Of a stretch of 64,000 nt of DNA, positions 57,769 to 64,000 are shown one piece after another. The first letter of the stretch is position 1. Each line of letters opens with the position of its first letter. Made by a program: the position numbers and the translations under genes. The notes beneath the pieces are model-generated. The model was not told the DNA's origin, did not search any database, and saw only the letters and a list, made by a program, of their open reading frames with translations. The stretch spans positions 620,001-684,000 of the forward strand of contig NZ_VOHD01000006.1 in NCBI RefSeq assembly GCF_007859395.1. Direction: 5' to 3'. The DNA is from Planomicrobium sp. CPCC 101110 (GTDB lineage: Bacteria; Bacillota; Bacilli; Bacillales_A; Planococcaceae).

Positions 57769-58641
57769 TCACTTTTGGCATGTTGGACAATATACCGACG
57801 CCCGGCCGCCGATTTTCAGCGTCTTCGTCGCATTGCCGCATTCAATGCACTGTTTTTTTCCGTACATTCCAAACCGGTTTTGCATGCTTCCTGATTCACC
57901 ATTGATGTTCCGGTAATCGGAAATGGTGCTGCCCCCAGCTTCAATGCTCTCAAGCAAGATAGCCACAATGGTCTCGAACAAAGCGATTTTCCGCTGCCTG
58001 CTGATTCTTCCCGACGCTCGATTCGGATGCAGTTTCATTTTATATAGCGCTTCGGTAGCGTAGATATTGCCGCAGCCTGAAATGACTTGTCCGTCCATAA
58101 TGACTTCTTTGATCGGCTTTGCCCGATACTTCGGACTTTCTGCCATCGAAAGGAAATGCTCGAGGGCTCCTTCTTCAAACGGTTCCGGCGCCATAAGCAG
58201 AAGAGGGGGAAAATCCCCCTCTTCCTTCAAGACGCGCATCTCTCCAAACCGCCGGATATCCGAATACGCCAACAGATTGCCGTCGCTTAAAGTGAACACC
58301 ACATGGGCATGGCGGCGAAATTTTTCTTCGGCAATCGACATAAGGTGGTCTACATAAAACCAGGCTCCCGACATTCCTAAATGATTAACGAGCAAAAACT
58401 CATTTTCCAAGGTTTTTAACGTGAAGTAAATATACTTGCTTCGGCGTTCTACGCTTATAATTTGAGCACCGATCAGGCTTTCGATAAACCCGTCAGCTTC
58501 CATTCGTTTGATGATCGCTTCTTTGCCATTTTGTTTGGAAACGCGGATAATGTCCGACACATAAACATCCTGGATTTTCTTGCCGATGGCTGCCGGCCGT
58601 ATTTGCCGGACAACACCTTCCACTTCCGGAAGTTCAGGCAT
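57769..58641 (-). CDS. mutM: Formamidopyrimidine-DNA glycosylase
   Basis: MutM removes 8-oxoguanine and related lesions. After Met removal the N-terminal proline of PELPEVEGVVRQ is the nucleophile, so ATG 58641 must be the start rather than the ATG nine bases upstream. The helix-two-turn-helix lies near residue 170 (SGCGNIYATEALYK) and the C-terminal zinc finger is CIECGN ... VYCPTC. It has 290 residues. Confidence 0.97.
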   Translation of the reverse strand: MPELPEVEGVVRQIRPAAIGKKIQDVYVSDIIRVSKQNGKEAIIKRMEADGFIESLIGAQIISVERRSKYIYFTLKTLENEFLLVNHLGMSGAWFYVDHLMSIAEEKFRRHAHVVFTLSDGNLLAYSDIRRFGEMRVLKEEGDFPPLLLMAPEPFEEGALEHFLSMAESPKYRAKPIKEVIMDGQVISGCGNIYATEALYKMKLHPNRASGRISRQRKIALFETIVAILLESIEAGGSTISDYRNINGESGSMQNRFGMYGKKQCIECGNATKTLKIGGRASVYCPTCQK

Positions 58642-58656
58642 TAATGACATCTCCTC

Positions 58657-61275
58657 TCACTTTGTATCATACCAGGTATCCCCGAATGCAAAATCGACTT
58701 TTAGCGGCACATCCAGCTCCATTGCCGATTCCATCGCTTCAGGCACCAAGGTTTTCAATTTTTCAAGTTCGTTCGGCGGCGCTTCAAAAATCAATTCATC
58801 GTGCACTTGCAGCAGCATGCGCGTCTGCATGCCTTCCCGTTCCAGCGCTTCTGCCATATTGATCATCGCTTTTTTGATAACGTCTGCCGCACTTCCTTGG
58901 ATCGGTGTGTTCATCGCAGTCCGTTCCGCAAAACTGCGCAAATTGAAGTTTGAACTGTTGATGTCAGGCAAATACCTTCTACGGTTCATCAAGGTTGTGA
59001 CAAAACCATCTTTCCGTGCTTTTTCAACGATATCAGTCATATACCGCTTCACCCCTGGGAAACTGGCCAAATAACGGTCTATGAATTCCTGTGCGGCTTT
59101 GCGGGTAATCGCCAAACTTTGGGATAAACCGTAATCGCTGATACCATAAACGATACCGAAATTCACGGCTTTTGCGGCGCGGCGCATATCTCCCGTCACT
59201 TCTTCCAATGGTACATGGAACACATCGGCAGCTGTTGCCGTGTGGATGTCCTGGTCGTTCCGGAACGCTTCGATCAACCGCTCATCTCCCGACATATGCG
59301 CAAGCACACGCAGCTCGATCTGGGAATAGTCGGCAGCGACCATTACCCACTCCTGCTCAGAAGGGATGAACGCTTTACGGATTTTCCGTCCTTCCTCCAG
59401 GCGCACTGGGATATTTTGAAGGTTCGGGTTGGTCGAACTCAAACGCCCTGTCGTTGTCAAAGCCTGCTGGAACCTTGTGTGGACTTTGCCGTCTTCATGG
59501 ATTTCCTTTAGCAGGCCTTCAATATACGTCGACAGCAGCTTTCCAAGCTGGCGGTAGATCAGAATTTGGCCGATGATTTCATGCTGCCCCTCCAGTTTCT
59601 CAAGCACATCTGCAGCAGTCGAATAACCGGTCTTTGTTTTTTTCAATACCGGCAAGCCCAGCTTTTCAAAAAGGACCACACCTAATTGTTTTGGTGAATT
59701 GATATTGAACTTTTCGCCGGCAATCCAGTAGATATTCTTTTCGATTTCGGCAAGCTTTTCCGATAACTCTTTGCCCATAGCCGTCAATTGGCCTTTGTCG
59801 ACCTTAACGCCAAACGATTCCATAGTTCCTAAAATAACGGCGAGCGGCAATTCCAGTTTGTCGTAAAGATCGAATTGGTCGTTTTCCTGCAATTTCCGCA
59901 CCACTTTCGGACGGACTGCCCAAATAGCGCGCGCTTTTCTCGCCAAGTGTTCATGCAAAGCCGAATCGGCAGGAACTGCTTTTTTGGCTCCCTTGCCATA
60001 AACCTGCTCGTTTGTAGCAACTTCCATATAGCCATATTCCTGAACGATACTCGCCAAATCCGTATAAGTTAATGAAGGATTGACTATATATGCACCAAGC
60101 ATCAAGTCGAAATCGACTCCGTTCAATTCAATGCCGCAGCGATAAAAAGCCGCTGTCGCCGCTTTTGAATCCGCCATGAACTTCTTTTTTTCCGGATTGC
60201 TGAGCCATGCCTTGAACTCATCTGAATTCCGGACCACTTCCATCGGGACCACATAAGTGGAAGTTTCGGTGGCGAGCGATACGCCGAGCAAATCGCATGT
60301 ATGGTATTGCTCATCATACAATTCCAAGTGAACTGCCATTTCATCTTCCAACACCGGCGGGTCGAACGAGTCTATCACCGTAAACTCCAGTTCTTCCTTT
60401 TCGGTCTCTTCCGATGTGTACTCCATTTTCTCCAGCAGCGATTTGAAAGCCAGCTCGTTCCAGATTTTGATGAGTTCTTCATGGTCTGGGCCTGAATAGG
60501 CTAACTCATCTATTGAAATCTCGATTGGTGCATGGCGCTCGATTGTTGCGAGCTTCTTGCTGATATGGGCAAGTTCTTCATTTTCGGCAAGCTTTTCTTT
60601 CATCTTGCCTTTTTGCTCTTCGATAGCCGCATAGACGCCTTCCACTGATCCATGGGCAGCCAACAGCTTTAACGCCGTTTTTTCGCCGACTCCAGGCACT
60701 CCGGGAATATTGTCCGAAGCGTCGCCCATCAAACCTTTCATATCGATAATCTGCTCCGGGCTCAATCCGTATTTTTCACGGATATGGTCGACGGTATATT
60801 TTTCAATATCGGTAATGCCTTTTCGTGTGATGTAAACGGTTGTCGACGGAGAAGCAAGCTGCGTCAAATCTTTGTCCCCTGAAATGACAATCACTTCATC
60901 CCCGGCTTTTTCCGCTTCAAGGCTCAATGTGCCGATAATATCATCCGCTTCGTAATTCGGCAGCTCATAGCTTTTGATCTGGTATGCTTCTATCAGCTTT
61001 CTCAAATAAGGAAATTGCTCGGATAGCTCCGGCGGAGTTTTTTGCCGGCCGCCTTTATATTCGCTGAATGTTTCGTGGCGGAAAGTGGTTTTTCCCGCAT
61101 CAAATGCCACAATCATATGCGTCGGCTGTTCTTCCTCCAGAATTTTTTGAAGCATCATCGTAAAACCGTAGACGGCGTTTGTATGAACCCCGTTTTCATT
61201 AGTAAGCAATGGCAGCGCAAAAAAAGCGCGGTAAGCCAAACTGTTTCCGTCTAATAATAAAATTTTCTTCGCCAC
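58657..61275 (-). CDS. polA: DNA polymerase I
   Basis: The 872-residue repair polymerase has an active-looking 5' nuclease domain (LLLDGNSLAYRAFFALP, DYEADDIIGTL-type segment, GLMGDASDNIPGVPGVG) and a family A polymerase domain (VAADYSQIELRVLAHMSGDE, RRAAKAVNFGIVYG, QVHDELIFEAP). The 3'-5' exonuclease region between them lacks the metal-binding acidic motifs, as in other Bacillus-type Pol I, so proofreading is unlikely. Confidence 0.97.
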   Translation of the reverse strand: MAKKILLLDGNSLAYRAFFALPLLTNENGVHTNAVYGFTMMLQKILEEEQPTHMIVAFDAGKTTFRHETFSEYKGGRQKTPPELSEQFPYLRKLIEAYQIKSYELPNYEADDIIGTLSLEAEKAGDEVIVISGDKDLTQLASPSTTVYITRKGITDIEKYTVDHIREKYGLSPEQIIDMKGLMGDASDNIPGVPGVGEKTALKLLAAHGSVEGVYAAIEEQKGKMKEKLAENEELAHISKKLATIERHAPIEISIDELAYSGPDHEELIKIWNELAFKSLLEKMEYTSEETEKEELEFTVIDSFDPPVLEDEMAVHLELYDEQYHTCDLLGVSLATETSTYVVPMEVVRNSDEFKAWLSNPEKKKFMADSKAATAAFYRCGIELNGVDFDLMLGAYIVNPSLTYTDLASIVQEYGYMEVATNEQVYGKGAKKAVPADSALHEHLARKARAIWAVRPKVVRKLQENDQFDLYDKLELPLAVILGTMESFGVKVDKGQLTAMGKELSEKLAEIEKNIYWIAGEKFNINSPKQLGVVLFEKLGLPVLKKTKTGYSTAADVLEKLEGQHEIIGQILIYRQLGKLLSTYIEGLLKEIHEDGKVHTRFQQALTTTGRLSSTNPNLQNIPVRLEEGRKIRKAFIPSEQEWVMVAADYSQIELRVLAHMSGDERLIEAFRNDQDIHTATAADVFHVPLEEVTGDMRRAAKAVNFGIVYGISDYGLSQSLAITRKAAQEFIDRYLASFPGVKRYMTDIVEKARKDGFVTTLMNRRRYLPDINSSNFNLRSFAERTAMNTPIQGSAADVIKKAMINMAEALEREGMQTRMLLQVHDELIFEAPPNELEKLKTLVPEAMESAMELDVPLKVDFAFGDTWYDTK

Positions 61276-61292
61276 AAAATTACCCCTTTCAC

Positions 61293-61352
61293 TAAAAAAG
61301 CCCTCATTCCCTCTATTTTACCATGCGGGCAAAAAGAAAAGAAATGAAGGGC
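61293..61352 (-). terminator. Hairpin with T-run just before polA
   Basis: Arms AGCCCTTCATT and AATGAGGGCT enclose about 35 bases and are followed by six T, 18 bases before the polA start. It may be a second terminator of the upstream unit or an attenuator of polA. Confidence 0.45.
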
Positions 61353-61388
61353 TGTCCATATTTGAATTATCTCCTGTTTTAGGGCAAA

Positions 61389-61416
61389 AGAAAAAGCCCA
61401 TGCCTGGGCTTTTTCT
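61389..61416 (-). terminator. Intrinsic terminator after the ATP-grasp gene
   Basis: A perfect 11-bp stem AGAAAAAGCCC / GGGCTTTTTCT with a six-base loop; the T-rich arm and following T form the U-tract. Confidence 0.75.
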
Positions 61417-61491
61417 TTTCTTGCGGTTGAAGGGGGGTTCTATTACACCTTAACAACCCAATGTGAAGCTAGTATTAATAGAATGTAAACT

Positions 61492-62706
61492 TTACCACTG
61501 ATTGTTTTTATATTTTTTATAGTAATTGACTTGGCGGGCAAACAAGTAGAATTTCCGCTTTAAATGCTTGTCTTTTTTGTAGAAGAGCGGATTTCCGTAT
61601 TTGCCTTTTTTAATCAGGCGGTTGATGTCTTTCTGAACGGCTTTGTTGTCCACAAACTTGCGAAGGACAATTTTCGGCACTACAGTAAACAAATATTCTT
61701 CATTGAGATAGGTGACCGGTTTTTCAACATTGTAAATCAGGTCATCCACGAACATCGAAGCCATGTTATGGCCGAGGGCCGTTACGTAATAACTGGATCT
61801 TCCTTGGCGGATATTCACTTCAAATACTTTGAATTTGCCGTCGCGCTCGTCGTATTTCAAATCAAAATTGGCAAAGCCGGTATAGCCGACCGCTTCCAGG
61901 AAACGCTGCAATTTTTTCATCATCACTTCATCATATCGTGTGATCAGTGCTGTATAGTTGCCGATGGCCGTTACCGTATGTTCCTGAAGCACCACTTGGG
62001 CAAATGTCACGAGCTGGGTTTTGCCTTTGGAGCTTGCATAAATAACCGAATCCCACATATACGTATCGTCCCCAGGAATAAAATCCTGGATGATCAATTC
62101 GTCGCGGTAGCCGCTTGCAGTGATTGTCCGGATCACCTCTTGCAATTCCGCCTCGTTTTCCACTTTATAGACTTTCTGCTGTCCCGCAAATTTATTTTGA
62201 TTGTATGCGATCCCGTTGCTCGGCTTGACGATGACCGGATACATCATATTCTCCTTGAAAGGAGCTTCTGTACTGCAGTCATAGAAAAAGGTTGTCGGTG
62301 TATCAATGCCATGCTCTTTGCACAACTTATAAAAGTTCGCTTTGACTTGCAGCTGATTCATCAGCTCTTCACTTATGTAATTGAAAGCAAAATGCGCCTT
62401 TAAAGTTTCGGCATTCTCAATGATCAAGCGAACATACAAATCGTTGGTTCCGATCAACAGGAGTGTTTTCCCGGAGGTTTTATATTTTTTCGCTATATCG
62501 ATCAAAATGCCGGCAAATTGATCGGCGTCCGCCAATCCCGAACGGAGTTCAATTGTTTCTGTTATTGTGCTCATTGTCGTAAAGGACAACGGCTCTTTTC
62601 CCACCAAAATAGGCTTGATTCCGTAAGCTTCATGAAATGAAATTGCCATATTGTAGGCGTTCATATCCGTGCCTACAATGATTGGCAAAAAGGGTAAATT
62701 CTTCAT
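61492..62706 (-). CDS. ATP-grasp carboxylate-amine ligase, possibly a peptidoglycan cross-bridge D-amino-acid ligase
   Basis: The 404-residue protein has the ATP-grasp pattern: YPVIVKPSNGIAYNQNKF (ATP-binding Lys), QDFIPGDDTYMWDSVIYAS, and the metal-binding end FKVFEVNIRQGRSSYYVTA. The N-terminus FLPIIVGTDMNAYNMAISFHE closely resembles what I recall of the Enterococcus faecium D-aspartate ligase (Asl). Planococcaceae walls commonly carry L-Lys-D-Glu or L-Lys-D-Asp bridges, so a D-Glu/D-Asp-adding role is plausible but inferred. It lies between phoR (14-base gap) and polA, which are neighbours in B. subtilis. AGGAGG precedes the ATG. Confidence 0.7.
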   Translation of the reverse strand: MKNLPFLPIIVGTDMNAYNMAISFHEAYGIKPILVGKEPLSFTTMSTITETIELRSGLADADQFAGILIDIAKKYKTSGKTLLLIGTNDLYVRLIIENAETLKAHFAFNYISEELMNQLQVKANFYKLCKEHGIDTPTTFFYDCSTEAPFKENMMYPVIVKPSNGIAYNQNKFAGQQKVYKVENEAELQEVIRTITASGYRDELIIQDFIPGDDTYMWDSVIYASSKGKTQLVTFAQVVLQEHTVTAIGNYTALITRYDEVMMKKLQRFLEAVGYTGFANFDLKYDERDGKFKVFEVNIRQGRSSYYVTALGHNMASMFVDDLIYNVEKPVTYLNEEYLFTVVPKIVLRKFVDNKAVQKDINRLIKKGKYGNPLFYKKDKHLKRKFYLFARQVNYYKKYKNNQW

Positions 62707-62720
62707 TTTTTCCTCCTAAA

Positions 62721-64000
62721 TTAACTTGCTAAGGGCAAATAGACTGTAAAAGTGGTGCCAACCCCTACCTCGCTGTCCACCTTCAATTTTCCATGATGCG
62801 CTTCCACTAGATGTTTTACAATCGATAAGCCGAGGCCTGTCCCGCCTGAATTGCGGCTTCTGGCCCGGTCCACTCGATAAAAGCGTTCAAACAATCGGCC
62901 GATTTCTGAAGCTTCGATCCCGATTCCTTGATCTATCACTTGAATCACGGCTTCTTCCTGTTCTTTATAAAGCCTTACTTCGACTGTCGTCTCAGAGGCA
63001 GAATAAGTGAGTGCGTTGGCCAGCAAGTTCATCATCACTTGAATCAGGCGATCAGGGTCTCCAAATACATTAACCGGTTCCACCTGCAGTTTCAAAAGAA
63101 TCGACTTTTCTTCCATCCTTGGCTGAATCATGTCTGCAGCCCGTTCAATCACCGCTTGCATATCTGTAGGTTTCGCTTTCACTTGAAATCCGGCATGCTC
63201 GATCTTTGACAGCTCCAACAAGTCTTTGATCAACAATTCCAGCCGATTGCTCTCTTTTTGGATGATCTCCAAAAAAGACATCAAAGTCGGTGTATCTTGA
63301 TAGGCACCGTCTAACAGCGTTTCAGAAAACCCTTTGATGGAAGTGACTGGCGTCCTCAATTCATGGGAAACGTTGGCCACAAAATCTTTCCTCACTTGCT
63401 CCAGCCGCTTTAAATCCGAAATATCATGGGCTACGATCACTACGCCCAGCCAGCGTTCATGTTCCCCCATAATAGGAGCGCCGTATACGTCCAAATGTTT
63501 CTGGTGAAGGCCGATAAAAAAGTCGATTTGATCCCGGTCCGGCGTTTCAGTCATGAAAACATTTTCTATAAACTGGGCAAGCACTGCCGGGATAGCCAAC
63601 TCTTTATATAATTTCCCTTGAACATCTTCCATCGACATGTCCAGTTCTTTCAAAAAAGGTGTATTGACAAGCGAAACTCTTCCTTGCCGGTTGATCATCA
63701 TAAGCGAGCTGCCCATGTTTTCGATCAGCGTTTTCAAACGTTCTTGCTCCATTTGCCGGACAGCAGTGATTTCCTGTAAATTTCTTGCCAATACATTGAT
63801 TGTCGCACTCAGTTGAACCGCACCGACTGTGCCGGATTCCACGGCACGGGCACGATAATTGCCTTTCACGAGTTCCAAAGCCGTTTCCGTCACATTTTCA
63901 ATCGGCTGCGCTTGAATTTTTATGATGCGATGGCTGATGACCGTCGATATGGCCATGGCTACAGCAAATATCAAAAACAGCAGCAGCCAAATGGTCGAAG
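62721..64000 (-). CDS. phoR: Sensor histidine kinase PhoR-like, N-terminus off the right edge
   Basis: A membrane sensor kinase whose partner would be PhoP. Visible, in order: the second membrane helix (WLLLFLIFAVAMAIST), HAMP, PAS (about SSLMMINRQGRVSLVN), the H-box VANVSHELRTPVTSIKGF, and the ATPase boxes MMNLLANALTYS, GIGIEASEIGRLFERFYR and GGTGLGLSIVKHLVE. The frame stays open to the window end, so the first helix and sensor domain are outside. The phoR name rests on the polA neighbourhood. Confidence 0.9.
   Translation of the reverse strand, partial: STIWLLLFLIFAVAMAISTVISHRIIKIQAQPIENVTETALELVKGNYRARAVESGTVGAVQLSATINVLARNLQEITAVRQMEQERLKTLIENMGSSLMMINRQGRVSLVNTPFLKELDMSMEDVQGKLYKELAIPAVLAQFIENVFMTETPDRDQIDFFIGLHQKHLDVYGAPIMGEHERWLGVVIVAHDISDLKRLEQVRKDFVANVSHELRTPVTSIKGFSETLLDGAYQDTPTLMSFLEIIQKESNRLELLIKDLLELSKIEHAGFQVKAKPTDMQAVIERAADMIQPRMEEKSILLKLQVEPVNVFGDPDRLIQVMMNLLANALTYSASETTVEVRLYKEQEEAVIQVIDQGIGIEASEIGRLFERFYRVDRARSRNSGGTGLGLSIVKHLVEAHHGKLKVDSEVGVGTTFTVYLPLAS

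Noticed and set aside
58657-61275. Loss of the exonuclease motifs in PolA as a special finding
   Set aside because: A degenerate 3'-5' exonuclease region is usual for Pol I of Bacillus-type bacteria.

Overview
The window is chromosomal backbone of a low-to-mid-GC Gram-positive bacterium of the Bacillales. Gene content and order follow the Bacillus subtilis hem / lon-clpX / rph-racE / sdh / uvrC / fad / mutS2 / pheST / infC / thrS / dnaBI / polA-phoR stretch almost step by step. The sporulation genes gerE and gerM, which in B. subtilis sit inside this stretch, are missing. That fits a non-sporulating Planococcaceae such as Planococcus or Planomicrobium; the genus is inferred from overall character, not from a marker gene. 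Nearly all genes are on the minus strand. I see no prophage, insertion sequence, rRNA gene or CRISPR array.

Layout from low to high coordinates. 1-5.9 kb: haem operon hemA-hemX-hemC-hemD-hemB-hemL (hemL runs off the left edge), with a near-consensus PerR box upstream. 6.1-13.5 kb: protein quality control (engB, a frameshifted lon, clpX, tig, a TPR protein), with two tandem hairpin repeats where lonB might be expected. 13.5-16.5 kb: a lineage-specific patch with two lipoproteins, a methyltransferase, a decaying DsbA/FrnE-type gene and tRNA-Arg. 16.5-25.4 kb: rdgB, rph, murI, a MarR regulator, a thioesterase, sdhCAB, yslB, and lysC under a lysine riboswitch. 25.4-32.8 kb: uvrC, trxA and the fatty-acid beta-oxidation genes lcfA, fadR, fadB, etfB, etfA. 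32.8-39.3 kb: a tiny membrane peptide, a DUF350 protein, mutS2, polX, cvpA, zapA and divergent rnhC. 39.5-43.7 kb: a prepilin-like remnant, then pheST behind a T-box. 43.7-48.3 kb: an RNA methyltransferase, small membrane proteins, an XRE regulator, an M42 peptidase, a dimeric dUTPase, ysdB and ysdA. 48.4-52.2 kb: infC-rpmI-rplT with an L20-type leader, and thrS with a T-box. 52.3-64 kb: dnaB-dnaI, nrdR, speD, gapB, coaE, mutM, polA, an ATP-grasp ligase and the sensor kinase phoR (runs off the right edge).

Regulation is unusually legible. Visible elements are a lysine riboswitch, two T-boxes, an L20 leader, a sigma-W promoter, and PerR, FadR, CcpA and CcpN site candidates, plus many intrinsic terminators. 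Much of the region links redox and energy metabolism (haem, succinate dehydrogenase, ETF, thioredoxin) with translation and DNA repair.

The observations most worth a second look are: (i) a DsbA/FrnE gene whose first active-site cysteine codon is TGA, followed by a SECIS-like hairpin but also carrying a 7-bp duplication; (ii) a one-base frameshift in lon at a run of eight T; (iii) a family of hairpin repeats, one copy inside the ribosomal-protein operon; (iv) a FadR operator placed inside the fad cluster instead of before lcfA; (v) an ATP-grasp ligase between phoR and polA that may build the peptidoglycan cross-bridge; (vi) an unlisted 25-residue membrane peptide.
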